From: DATAYF01 sp036272735
GTDB taxonomy: Bacteria; Chloroflexota; Ktedonobacteria; Ktedonobacterales; Ktedonobacteraceae
Direction of reading: 5' to 3'
Length of the DNA: 12,555 nucleotides
Assembly (NCBI GenBank): GCA_036272735.1
Contig: DATAYF010000149.1
Coordinates: 1-12,555, forward strand
Shown here: in pieces, positions 6,114 to 12,555 of the stretch
Layout: each line of letters begins with the position of its first letter
Position numbering within the stretch: position 1 is the stretch's first letter
The notes under the pieces: model-generated
Told to the model about the DNA's origin: nothing
Database searches by the model: none
Seen by the model: the letters and a program-made list of their open reading frames with translations, nothing else
Position numbers and translations under genes: made by a program

Positions 6114-6172
6114 TGTTCATATTGCCGCCTTTGACAGCTTATCATAATGAATAATGATGGAAGCATTGTTCT

Positions 6173-6529
6173 TTACTCCAGATCAATTTGGAGTCTCCTC
6201 CGCCGTTGTTCTGCGCTCCAACGCGTTAGCTGCAACGTCTCGCCATCATTTTTTTGTTCATATACAACGGTGGCGATATCAAAGTCGGTCTGGTAGCCAG
6301 AATGCATACCTCCGAGACTCTGTGAGCCTTGAAGCCATTCCGCAAGCTTTTTCTGTGCGCATTCCTCACACAGATAGTTAAAGTGAAGTCGTTTCTGTTC
6401 ATCATGATACTCGTATTCAAAGACAGGAGTTACCTGATTACACCTGAAGCAGACGCGATCCCACAGATTGCTATTTCTCGTATAGCGTTTGAGGCTCCAA
6501 ATGAGAACCTCATTAGAAACTCGTCTCAT
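6173..6529 (-). CDS. Small zinc-ribbon-like protein with two CxxC pairs
   Basis: The frame opens at 6655, but ATG 6529 is chosen because AAGGAG sits 6 bases upstream, giving 118 residues. Residues 24-57 carry CFRC (C27, C30) and, after 23 residues, CEEC (C54, C57), the spacing of a treble-clef or zinc-ribbon fold. The N-terminus MRRVSNEVLIWSLKRYTR is basic. The C-terminus contains SAEQRRRRLQIDLE, a basic helix. This could bind nucleic acid or be a metal-stabilised adaptor; the function is not known. It is transcribed divergently from the aldo/keto reductase across a 213-base gap that holds an inverted repeat (6648-6672), a possible shared operator. Confidence 0.65.
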   Translation of the reverse strand: MRRVSNEVLIWSLKRYTRNSNLWDRVCFRCNQVTPVFEYEYHDEQKRLHFNYLCEECAQKKLAEWLQGSQSLGGMHSGYQTDFDIATVVYEQKNDGETLQLTRWSAEQRRRRLQIDLE

Positions 6530-6640
6530 TAAAAACTCCTTATGAGGAATGTTATTTCTTATTGCTTGAAGTAATTTGCTCTTGAAAGCATTCACTAGAC
6601 GTGTCTTTTGAGAAAATCTGCCTGGCAATAGCATAACATA

Positions 6641-6672
6641 TTGACAGTACCTCATCTAACGAGATGTAGGTA
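6641..6672 (+). promoter_or_regulatory. TTGACA with an inverted repeat: candidate promoter/operator
   Basis: A consensus -35 hexamer TTGACA is at 6641-6646. The matching -10 at 17-base spacing (ATGTAG) is poor, so the promoter is doubtful. Overlapping the spacer is an inverted repeat TACCTCATCT (6648-6657), loop AACG, AGATG-T-AGGTA (6662-6672), 10 pairs with a one-base bulge. It lies between the divergent zinc-ribbon gene and the aldo/keto reductase, where a repressor site controlling either could sit. Confidence 0.35.
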
Positions 6673-6742
6673 GCTTTGTTCGATTTGCCCTGAACTAGAC
6701 GAGTGCGCTAAGATCTAGAGAAAAGCATAAAGGAGTGAACCT

Positions 6743-7696
6743 ATGGAAGTACGAGAGCTTGGTAATACCGGTATGCAGATTGCCCCTATTGGCCTGGGAA
6801 CCTGGGCGATTGGGGGTGAAGGCTGGGCTAAAGGGTGGGGACCGCAGGATGACAATGATTCCATCGCGACCATCCATCGTGCTATCGACCTGGGCGTGAA
6901 CTGGATCGATACCGCGGCGATTTACGGTGTTGGTCACGCTGAAGAGGTGGTTGGTCGCGCCTTAAAGGGGCGTGCAGAGCGACCTTTTGTTTTTACCAAG
7001 GGTGGGCGTGTCGCTACTGACGATGGCATTCAAGGCGTGCTTAAAGGAGACTCGATCCGCAAAGAGGTGGAGGCCAGCCTGCGCCGCTTGCAGATCGACG
7101 CGATTGACCTCTACCAGATCCATTGGCCGCAGCCTGACCAGGATATCGAAGGAGCCTGGGAGGCCATGGTCGATCTGCAACAGCAGGGAAAGATACGCTA
7201 CCTGGGCGTTTCTAATTTCAATGTCAGCCAGATGGATCGCTTGCAGGCCATCGCGCCCATCAGCTCGTTGCAGCCACCCTATTCCCTGTTAAAACGTGGC
7301 ATCGAGGATGCTGTGCTGGATTATTGCCAGGAGCATGCCATTGGTGTGATTGCCTACGCGCCGATGGCCTCTGGTATATTGACCGGGAAAATGACCCGCG
7401 AGCGCCTCCAGAGTATGCCTGAAAGCGATTGGCGTCGTCACGATAGCGAGTTTACGGAGCCACGCCTGACCCGTAACCTTGCCCTGGTCGATCAATTGCG
7501 TGTGATTGGCGCGCACCATAAGAGCACCCCCGCGCAAGTGGCGGTTGCCTGGGTCTTGCGCCATCCAGCCGTGACTGGTGCAATTGTCGGTGGCCGCCAT
7601 CCTGAGCAGATTGAGACAATCATCGGTGCCGCCAATCTTACCTTAGACGATGCCGACATAGCCGCCCTTGAGGATTTTTTGGAAAAGCACCCCTAA
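6743..7696 (+). CDS. Aldo/keto reductase
   Basis: Cytosolic NAD(P)H-dependent oxidoreductase of the TIM-barrel AKR superfamily, reducing aldehydes or ketones. The start ATG 6743 follows AAAGGAG at 7 bases. The 317 residues match normal family length. The catalytic tetrad is complete: D56 (NWIDTAAIYG), Y61, K86 (FVFTKGG) and H127 (IDLYQIHWP). The segment RYLGVSNFN (152-160) and the late motif TGAIVGGRHPEQI, which precedes the cofactor-binding end, are also present. The style (RELGNTGMQIAPIGLGTWAI at the start) resembles the AKR11/AKR13-like and general stress AKRs of soil bacteria, but the substrate cannot be assigned. It is monocistronic: a strong terminator begins 11 bases after the stop. 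Confidence 0.95.
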   Translation: MEVRELGNTGMQIAPIGLGTWAIGGEGWAKGWGPQDDNDSIATIHRAIDLGVNWIDTAAIYGVGHAEEVVGRALKGRAERPFVFTKGGRVATDDGIQGVLKGDSIRKEVEASLRRLQIDAIDLYQIHWPQPDQDIEGAWEAMVDLQQQGKIRYLGVSNFNVSQMDRLQAIAPISSLQPPYSLLKRGIEDAVLDYCQEHAIGVIAYAPMASGILTGKMTRERLQSMPESDWRRHDSEFTEPRLTRNLALVDQLRVIGAHHKSTPAQVAVAWVLRHPAVTGAIVGGRHPEQIETIIGAANLTLDDADIAALEDFLEKHP

Positions 7697-7707
7697 TGGT
7701 GCGGCGG

Positions 7708-7740
7708 GAGGGCGTTCATGAGCGAACGCCCTCTTTTTTT
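7708..7740 (+). terminator. Rho-independent terminator of the aldo/keto reductase gene
   Basis: A perfect 10-bp stem GAGGGCGTTC / GAACGCCCTC with the 6-base loop ATGAGC, directly followed by seven T's (7734-7740). It isolates the reductase from the small membrane protein gene that starts at 7774. Confidence 0.93.
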
Positions 7741-7773
7741 GTGGTGAGAATACAGGAAAGCGGAGTAGAATCC

Positions 7774-7938
7774 ATGTCTTCACAACTGGGCGCAACGACC
7801 TCGTTACTCGTCTTTGGTAGCATCGTTATCTGTGTCGCAACAGTCGCAGTCATTTTGCTGGTGCTTATAACCATGAGGCTAAATCGTCGCCGGTTGGTAG
7901 ATGAAGATGAAGATAACGAGCCATCGGCGCAGGCGTAG
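7774..7938 (+). CDS. Small single-pass membrane protein, 54 residues
   Basis: ATG 7774 has GGAG 8 bases upstream and lies after the terminator. A longer frame from 7696 would run through the terminator hairpin and has no ribosome binding site. Residues ~10-34 form one strongly hydrophobic helix (LLVFGSIVICVATVAVILLV), followed by basic NRRR and then an acidic tail DEDEDNEPSAQA. By the positive-inside rule the C-terminus should face the cytoplasm. No family is recognised; it could be a small accessory subunit or a membrane stress peptide. Its stop is 4 bases from the stop of the converging gene at 7943, within a shared hairpin. Confidence 0.65.
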   Translation: MSSQLGATTSLLVFGSIVICVATVAVILLVLITMRLNRRRLVDEDEDNEPSAQA

Positions 7939-7961
7939 CAGGTTATTGCTGGTGCCTGCGC
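7927..7961. other. Stem-loop across the two converging stop codons
   Basis: GCGCAGGC (7927-7934) pairs with GCCTGCGC (7954-7961), with an inner AGCA/TGCT pair set inside. It covers the stop codons of both the + strand membrane protein and the - strand PH-like gene. Neither side has a proper T-run, so it is at best a weak bidirectional terminator or a 3'-end stabiliser. Confidence 0.4.
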
Positions 7962-8626
7962 ACAAAAATAGAGGCACCCCAGGCAACGACGCCCGCGAAG
8001 ATCAGCGGCAGCCCAATTTGTGCACTGCCCGTGTGGGACCAGAGCAATATGCCAATCACCTCGCAGAAAATTCCCCCCGCCAGCAGCACGGCAACGCTCA
8101 GAGGTGAGCCTTCGAAGCGCCTGCGGATTGCCTGCCTGCTATAGATGATCGATGGTGCGGCAATGAGCTGGTTCTCATGCGTCGCGCCCTGCTCCTCTTG
8201 AGTTGCCTCCTCGTGCATGGGTCCCATCTGTGGCTTGGTCGCGTAGGCCTCGATGGCGTTGCGCAACGTGTTCGTCAGCGCCTCGATTTTTTTTTGCGGC
8301 GCACGAATATAAACTTTGCGGTCGCCAATATCCACCAGCAGTTCGCGGAAAACCGGCTCAAAGTTTTTTTCTCGCAGCGTCACCGCGCGAATGTTGGCGA
8401 GCGGAAGGGCATCCAGAAAGAGCCGCTGGCGTGGAAAGGTTACGAGGTAGTAGCCAAGCAGTCGTTGGTTGGTGACGACGATCTCGCAGGCGATGCTATG
8501 CGCCTGGCGACCGTTATCCCAGTAGCCGGGAATGCTCAATAACGGCTCCTCGCCTGGTTGAAGTTGCGCCTGCAACCCCTTCACGCTGGCAATGATTTTC
8601 TCTGCTTTGCTGCTATACTGTGACAA
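7943..8626 (-). CDS. PH-domain-like protein with two C-terminal membrane helices
   Basis: 227 residues from TTG 8626. An in-frame stop lies 5 codons upstream and no ATG occurs before residue 134, so TTG is the best start; AAAGG is about 12 bases away, a little long. Residues ~25-128 look like a bacterial PH/GRAM-type domain: QPGEEPLLSIPGYW, then EIVVTNQRLLGYYLVTFP (the typical 'T-x-x-R-L' strand), LPLANIRAVTL and a final helix LTNTLRNAIEAY. A Gln/Glu-rich linker (130-160) follows, then two hydrophobic helices at ~175-196 and 202-223 and a basic end VRRHQQ. It is probably a membrane-anchored protein with a cytosolic PH-like head; its role is unknown. It is divergent from the GNAT gene. Confidence 0.72.
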   Translation of the reverse strand: MSQYSSKAEKIIASVKGLQAQLQPGEEPLLSIPGYWDNGRQAHSIACEIVVTNQRLLGYYLVTFPRQRLFLDALPLANIRAVTLREKNFEPVFRELLVDIGDRKVYIRAPQKKIEALTNTLRNAIEAYATKPQMGPMHEEATQEEQGATHENQLIAAPSIIYSRQAIRRRFEGSPLSVAVLLAGGIFCEVIGILLWSHTGSAQIGLPLIFAGVVAWGASIFVRRHQQ

Positions 8627-8718
8627 GAATATCTTGTACCTTTACCTTTCTTCCCTGGCTCGTCCGTCTTTATGTTATCAGGATTTATCATAGCACAATC
8701 CGAAAGGAATCGTAGATC

Positions 8719-9249
8719 ATGGATATTGCAATTCGTCCAGCCACCGTCGAAGACGCGGCGGGCATCGCACGCGTGCATGTCGATAGCTGGCGTACGACCT
8801 ATCAGGGCATCGTTCCTGATGAGGTATTGGCGAACCTTTCGTATGAGAAACGTCAGGCAATATGGGAGCGATATAATCCCAATCAGCGCCAGGATTACAG
8901 GCTGTTGGTTGCAGTAGACGAGACGGGACGTATTGTCGGTTTCGCTGATAGCGGGCTGACGCGCGATCCCGATCCCGATTATCCAGGAGAATTGTACGCC
9001 ATTTATCTATTGCGCGAGTGCCAGGGGCAGGGCGTCGGACGCATGCTGGTCAACAATCTTGTCGCATCCATGCTCACCGTCAATATTTCTGCCATGCTCG
9101 TGAAAGTTCTGGCTGAAAATCCTGCCTGCCGCTTTTACGAAGCTTTGGGCGCTCGCTACTTGCGTACCGAACCGATTGAAATTGGTGGCACGCAACTCGA
9201 TGAACGCGTTTACGGTTGGGCGGATACGCGGCTGATTTTGCAAAGGTAA
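8719..9249 (+). CDS. GNAT-family N-acetyltransferase
   Basis: Transfers acetyl from acetyl-CoA to an amine; the substrate is unknown. 176 residues, a full-length single domain. The start ATG 8719 has AAAGGA about 10 bases upstream. The N-terminal strand IRPATVEDAAGIARVHVDSW is the common GNAT opening (motif C/D region) and is frequent in YjaB/RimI-like members. Motif A is ELYAIYL (91-97) plus the pyrophosphate loop ECQGQGVGRML (100-110, Q102-x-x-G105-x-G107). Motif B is AENPACRFYEALGA (132-145). It is divergent from the PH-like membrane gene across 92 bases and upstream of cydA by 114 bases. A separate promoter for cydA is likely, so co-function is not implied. Confidence 0.92.
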   Translation: MDIAIRPATVEDAAGIARVHVDSWRTTYQGIVPDEVLANLSYEKRQAIWERYNPNQRQDYRLLVAVDETGRIVGFADSGLTRDPDPDYPGELYAIYLLRECQGQGVGRMLVNNLVASMLTVNISAMLVKVLAENPACRFYEALGARYLRTEPIEIGGTQLDERVYGWADTRLILQR

Positions 9250-9262
9250 ACAAAGGCTCACC

Positions 9263-9291
9263 TTGTTGCTTAAGTCACTATCTCTTACAAT
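9263..9291 (+). promoter_or_regulatory. Candidate promoter of cydA
   Basis: TTGTTG (9263-9268) and TACAAT (9286-9291) are separated by 17 bases. The -10 matches the consensus at 5 of 6 positions, the -35 at only 3 of 6. Transcription from near 9298 would give a leader of about 65 bases containing the hairpins at 9324-9350. GTCACT (9274-9279) and AGTGAC (9305-9310) flank the -10 region as a 6-bp inverted repeat. Confidence 0.4.
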
Positions 9292-9323
9292 ATGTATGGC
9301 TTTAAGTGACATGTTTGTTGGTA

Positions 9324-9354
9324 TGCCATTTCATCTGGCAATTCTGCCAGGAGG
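9324..9354 (+). promoter_or_regulatory. Alternative hairpins at the cydA ribosome binding site
   Basis: CTGGCA (9335-9340) pairs perfectly with TGCCAG (9345-9350) over the tetraloop ATTC, taking in the first two bases of the Shine-Dalgarno AGGAGG (9349-9354). The same TGGCA can instead pair with TGCCA at 9324-9328, freeing the site. Two mutually exclusive hairpins around a Shine-Dalgarno suggest translational control, but the stems are short (5-6 bp). Confidence 0.4.
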
Positions 9355-9363
9355 AAACTACCT

Positions 9364-10707
9364 ATGTCTGAACTGCTTGCGGCTCGTGCCCAGATGGGCA
9401 CTTCGCTCGCTTTCCATATCATCTTCTCGGCTCTTGGCGTTGGAGTCCCTTTGCTCCTATGTCTTGCCGAGGGGCTGGCCTTGAAAACGAAGAATCCCGT
9501 GTGGATGCGCCTGACACGTCGTTGGGTGCGAGCAGTCGCTATTCTCTTCGCAATTGGGGCCGTGTCAGGAACGATCCTTTCGTTCGAGCTTGGCCTGCTA
9601 TGGCCCACTTATACGCGCTATGCGGGCGCGATTGTCGGCCTGCCATTTATGCTCGAAGGTTTTGCGTTCTTTATTGAAGCCATCTTCCTGGGTCTCTACC
9701 TGTACGGTTGGAGTCGGCTCTCTCCTCGCGCCCACTGGCTCTGTTCGATACCCATTGCCGTGAGCGGGCTGGCTTCGGCCTGGTTTATCGTCAGCGCCAA
9801 CTCGTGGATGAATACCCCGGCTGGCTTTATTGTCAAGCATGGGCAGGTGACGGGCATCAATCCCTGGCAGGCTATGTTCAATCGTAGCACTCCCTTCGAG
9901 ACGGTGCACATGATCCTGGCTTGCTACGTGGCGACCGGCTTTGCTGTCGCCGCTGTGTACGCTGTGGCGCTGCTGCGTGGCAAGCGTGACGAGTATCATC
10001 GCAAGGGACTCATGCTCTCTATGGGCCTGGGTTTGTGTGCCATTCCCTTGCAGATCGTCAGCGGCGACTTCAATGCTCGTTATATAGCGAATGCGCAGCC
10101 CACCAAGTTCGCAGCCATGGAGGCCCTTTATCGTACACAGCAGGGTGCGCCTATTACCATCGGTGGGATCGCCAATTCTCAGACCGGCCAGGTCTACTTC
10201 GCCATCGAAATTCCCAAAGGGCTAAGCTTTCTAGCGTACGATAATTTCAACGCTGTGGTGAAGGGACTGGATAAGTTCCCGCGTGGTTACTGGCCGCCCG
10301 TCGAACTGGTTCACGCCTCGTTTGATACGATGGTTGCCAGTGGTTTCTTCATCCTGTTCATCGCCCTGGTGTTCTGGCTCTTGCGTTGGCGCAAACAAAG
10401 CTGGTCAGAAAATAAGTGGTTACTGCTTGGCATCGTGCTGACTGGGCCGCTATCCTTCCTGGCGATTGAGTGCGGCTGGATGGTGACCGAGATCGGACGC
10501 CAACCCTGGGTGATTGTTGGCTATCTGCTTACCAAGAACGCGGTAACGACTGCCCCGTTATTGAATGTGAGCTTCTTCATTTTCTCGCTGATCTACCTGT
10601 TGTTGGCGGCTGCTCTGGTCTGGCTATTGCTACGCGTGGCCCGCTCGCCTATCCCCGATATCCAATCAGTGACGGAAGTGCAGGAGCCGGAAAGAGCAGG
10701 TGTATGA
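9364..10707 (+). CDS. cydA: Cytochrome bd ubiquinol oxidase subunit I
   Basis: Membrane heme subunit of the bd-type quinol oxidase, which reduces O2 to water in the cytoplasmic membrane without proton pumping. The ATG at 9364 has AGGAGG 9 bases upstream. 447 residues, with about nine hydrophobic helices. H18 (AFHIIFSALG) is the expected high-spin heme ligand and H182 (ETVHMILACY) the expected b558 ligand; E98 and E105 (PFMLEGFAFFIEAIFLGLY) are the conserved acids near the diheme site. GWMVTEIGRQPW (371-382) is the conserved late motif including the probable Met ligand M373. The Q-loop between about 235 and 310 is of the short type, as in Gram-positive and cyanide-insensitive oxidases. No cydB follows. 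The stop overlaps an ATG (10704) that opens only a 9-codon frame. Confidence 0.95.
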   Translation: MSELLAARAQMGTSLAFHIIFSALGVGVPLLLCLAEGLALKTKNPVWMRLTRRWVRAVAILFAIGAVSGTILSFELGLLWPTYTRYAGAIVGLPFMLEGFAFFIEAIFLGLYLYGWSRLSPRAHWLCSIPIAVSGLASAWFIVSANSWMNTPAGFIVKHGQVTGINPWQAMFNRSTPFETVHMILACYVATGFAVAAVYAVALLRGKRDEYHRKGLMLSMGLGLCAIPLQIVSGDFNARYIANAQPTKFAAMEALYRTQQGAPITIGGIANSQTGQVYFAIEIPKGLSFLAYDNFNAVVKGLDKFPRGYWPPVELVHASFDTMVASGFFILFIALVFWLLRWRKQSWSENKWLLLGIVLTGPLSFLAIECGWMVTEIGRQPWVIVGYLLTKNAVTTAPLLNVSFFIFSLIYLLLAAALVWLLLRVARSPIPDIQSVTEVQEPERAGV

Positions 10708-10929
10708 TAAATATCCTACGTTGGTTTAAATAACGCCAGGTCTGGGGATGACTTCTATGCCTTTTCTGCATTTTTGACGCCTGAGTTGACACCTTACGCC
10801 TAAAAAAGAAGCGTCGATCAAACTTTTTCCTCTGATTGGCTCTTCTTTGTCTATTTCAATCCTTATTTAGAAAAAGCAAACAATCAATACATTTATATTA
10901 TCCTAATTCCCTGAAAAATGGGCAGATCT

Positions 10930-10993
10930 GCGGATTACTCGAAAGCTTGGCCGTTTCCTTGGTAGGACATGGCCGAACTTTCGGGTAATCGGC
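10930..10993 (-). repeat. Long imperfect hairpin after the secreted-protein gene
   Basis: Two 23-base arms (10930-10952 and 10971-10993) match as inverted repeats at 19 of 23 positions around an 18-base loop; cores are GATTACTCGAAAG and CTTTCGGGTAATC. It begins 11 bases after the stop of the - strand gene. On that strand a short T5 run follows about 8-10 bases beyond the stem, so it may be a leaky intrinsic terminator. Its arm length also resembles terminal inverted repeats of a small mobile remnant. Confidence 0.6.
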
Positions 10994-11004
10994 AAGATCG
11001 CCTA

Positions 11005-12141
11005 TTAAATGGCTCTCCCGCGCTTTGCGTGAATCTGAAACTGAAGATCTCCGAAGAGACCATGCGCTTCACCATCAATACCAGCGGTGAAGAAGAGTTC
11101 GTTGGTTGCCCCTGCGGCGGCTCCATTCCCGAACTGCAAGGACCACAGACCGCTGATCCGTATGGGAACGCCGTTGGCACCCTTAAGCACACCGCGACCA
11201 TCTCCGGTCAGCGGATTAAAGGCATGAATGAGACCGTCGCCGAAGTTCCCCACTAACAGGTCATTGCTGAATTTGCCAAAGTTCGCAGGTGCTAGAGCCA
11301 GGCCCCAGGGAGAGTTGAGGTCATCGCGTGAAGCGATACGACGAAGCAGATGCCCGGAAGTGTTGAAGAGATCGACAAACCCATGACCTTGACCTGCCAC
11401 ATCGTCATGTTTAGCTGCATTCTGCAACGCGAATGTGACGTAGAGATTGCCCCCGATGTTCTGGATACCGAAAGGCGCATAACCCTTTGGAAGGTTGGGA
11501 TCAGTGAAGGAACGTACATAGTTAAAATTTGTGTCGAACACTTCAACAGTTCCAAAGCGGAAGTTGGTGGCAAAGAGAAAGGTTCCAGCAGCATTGCTAC
11601 CAATAGCCAGCCCTTTGTAGACTGCGCCTGCGCCAACTTTTGAGCGATCCACCTCCAAAATGGCATGAGACTGGTCGACAGTGGGACTCCAGCCAGATAT
11701 GGTACCATCCTCAGTGGAAAAAATGAAGCGACTTGACGCAGTTATCCCATTCTCTGAAACATTGAAACCGCTACTGCTGAAGACAACGCCGGTAGGTGCT
11801 GCCGTGCTCCCGGCAGGACTTCCAGTAGGAACCGGGATGGTGACTGTGAGCGGGGTCTTCACGCCCTGACCATTGTCAAGCGTCGCGAGACCTGTACCAT
11901 TGTCTGCAATCCACCAGGGAGAGGTGGAACTAGCCACAAGACCCCAAGGGTTGACCAATTGTCCATCGGTAAATTGAGCACCAGGGAGATCGGAAACCAG
12001 ATTTGTTTGCTGATAGAAACCGTCCGCATCTGCGCGCGATTGGGCAAATGTGGCAATTGGGAACGCCAGCAGTACAAGCGTAATCAGAACGGCTACAGAA
12101 GCAGATATTCGTAGTCTCCGAGGAATAAGCCTGATAGACAT
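11005..12141 (-). CDS. Secreted TIGR03118-type protein (predicted beta-propeller)
   Basis: The ATG at 12141 follows a near-perfect AAGGAGGT at 6 bases. 378 residues. A Sec signal peptide is clear: basic RLIPRRLRIS, hydrophobic core VAVLITLVLLAFPIA, and likely cleavage after TFA (residue 33). The mature part carries the marks of the TIGR03118 family: QTNLVSD, NPWGLVASSTSPWWIADNGTG (64-84), PTGVVF, FIFSTEDGTISGW, GYAPFGIQNIGGNLYVTFA (220-238) and NSPWGLALAPANFG with LLVGNFGDGLIHAFN (276-309), ending GLWSLQFGNG and HGLFG. The repeated short beta motifs suggest a propeller acting outside the cell. The biochemical role of the family is unknown to me. No PEP-CTERM or other sorting tail is present. 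A single gene with its own upstream region; a long hairpin follows its stop. Confidence 0.9.
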   Translation of the reverse strand: MSIRLIPRRLRISASVAVLITLVLLAFPIATFAQSRADADGFYQQTNLVSDLPGAQFTDGQLVNPWGLVASSTSPWWIADNGTGLATLDNGQGVKTPLTVTIPVPTGSPAGSTAAPTGVVFSSSGFNVSENGITASSRFIFSTEDGTISGWSPTVDQSHAILEVDRSKVGAGAVYKGLAIGSNAAGTFLFATNFRFGTVEVFDTNFNYVRSFTDPNLPKGYAPFGIQNIGGNLYVTFALQNAAKHDDVAGQGHGFVDLFNTSGHLLRRIASRDDLNSPWGLALAPANFGKFSNDLLVGNFGDGLIHAFNPLTGDGRGVLKGANGVPIRISGLWSLQFGNGAAAGATNELFFTAGIDGEAHGLFGDLQFQIHAKRGRAI

Positions 12142-12555
12142 AAACGTACCTCCTTGTAATTAAAGCATTTTCAAAAGCTCATACATACATACGCAGACAA
12201 GTTACAAGAAGAAAGCCTAGAGAGGGTGTAAATTTTCATCTAGCACTACCACCGTGAAAGAGAACAAGGTTGCCTCGCCAAGTTTCATACTGGGTGGTGC
12301 GGCTGCGACGCATGACGTCTTGGAATGAAATGGGCGAAACCAGCACAATTATACGGGCGGTAAAGCGAGCATGAGTATGCAAGGAAATAGGTGAGTGGAG
12401 TAATGAGTCGTCTCTTACGGCTTTGCTGGCTTTTCCCTACTGGTTGCTTGCTAACCTAAATAATTGTCAAACTTTTTCGCAATCCGGGATCTGGCTCACT
12501 TTTGGTGATAAGCTCTTCTTTCAGCGGGGACGAGTGATATTCTTGAGCTCAAGAC
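12142..12555. other. Gene-free stretch at the right edge
   Basis: 414 bases upstream of the secreted-protein gene show no ORF of note, RNA gene or repeat that I recognise. The strong Shine-Dalgarno of that gene is at 12148-12155. A perfect 14-bp palindrome TCTTGAGCTCAAGA ends the window (12541-12554). A promoter for the secreted-protein gene should lie here, but I cannot point to a convincing -10/-35 pair. Confidence 0.5.

Larger units (their letters stand above)
5601..6172. other. AT-richer intergenic stretch with weak small features
   Basis: 572 bases lie between the hypothetical gene ending at 5600 and the zinc-ribbon gene ending at 6173. Open frames here are short and mutually antisense. 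The only candidates I would keep are the small ORF at 5875-5988 and the hairpin at 6092-6113. A short hairpin ATTAACCC-CTTC-GGGTAAT (about 5724-5741) has a bulge and no T-run. No tRNA or known RNA family was recognised. The stretch from 5990 to 6170 is strongly AT-rich. Confidence 0.5.

Noticed and set aside
6530..6655. Longer start for the zinc-ribbon protein at 6655
   Set aside because: ATG 6529 has AAGGAG at ideal spacing; the extension would overlap the inverted-repeat region and shows no conserved feature.
7696..7773. Start of the small membrane protein at 7696
   Set aside because: The frame would be translated through the reductase terminator and has no ribosome binding site; ATG 7774 is well supported.
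10776..10815. GACGC/GCGTC pair as a cydA terminator
   Set aside because: Only 5 bp with a 30-base loop; too weak to support.
10969..11256. 95-codon + strand ORF after the hairpin
   Set aside because: Antisense to the 3' end of the secreted-protein gene, which has strong family motifs and a signal peptide.

Overview
The window (12,555 bp, roughly balanced base composition) reads as chromosomal DNA of a soil-type bacterium. The mixture of an IS607-type element with a cyanobacterial/Chloroflexota-style TnpB, a TIGR03118-like secreted protein, a CydA with a short Q-loop and a pentapeptide-repeat protein resembles Chloroflexota of the class Ktedonobacteria. That placement is an inference from protein style; no rRNA or other marker gene is present.

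Layout. (1) 1-~1830, + strand: the right-hand part of an IS607-family insertion sequence. The serine recombinase gene tnpA runs off the left edge and overlaps tnpB by ATGA. tnpB has two odd features: no Glu at the usual RuvC-II position, and a one-base insertion near 1710 that swaps the conserved C-terminus for a frame-shifted tail. (2) 1851-3886, - strand: a two-gene operon of a crotonase-fold protein followed by a family III CoA-transferase. Just upstream of its ribosome binding site lies a 107-bp imperfect palindrome (3911-4017). The crotonase lacks both hydratase glutamates, while the CoA-transferase keeps its catalytic Asp. (3) 4018-6530: an AT-richer accessory stretch with small genes mostly on the - strand: two hypothetical proteins, a pentapeptide-repeat protein, a four-cysteine zinc-ribbon-like protein and weak small ORFs. 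(4) 6743-7740, + strand: a complete aldo/keto reductase with a textbook terminator. (5) 7774-8626: a 54-residue membrane protein converging on a PH-domain-like, two-helix membrane protein. (6) 8719-10707, + strand: a GNAT acetyltransferase and a cytochrome bd oxidase subunit I (cydA). The cydA leader contains two mutually exclusive hairpins next to the Shine-Dalgarno. No cydB follows. (7) 10930-12141, - strand: a secreted TIGR03118-type beta-propeller-like protein with a long hairpin after its stop. The last 414 bp show no gene.

Functional links are local. tnpA and tnpB work as one transposon. The crotonase and CoA-transferase probably act on the same CoA thioester. The - strand genes from 5600 down to 4691 (perhaps 4353) may be co-transcribed. 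The remaining genes look like independent housekeeping or accessory units. I see no CRISPR array, tRNA, rRNA, toxin-antitoxin pair or recognised defence system. The most unusual items are the TnpB with a rearranged and frameshifted nuclease, the non-hydratase crotonase, and the two structured leaders.
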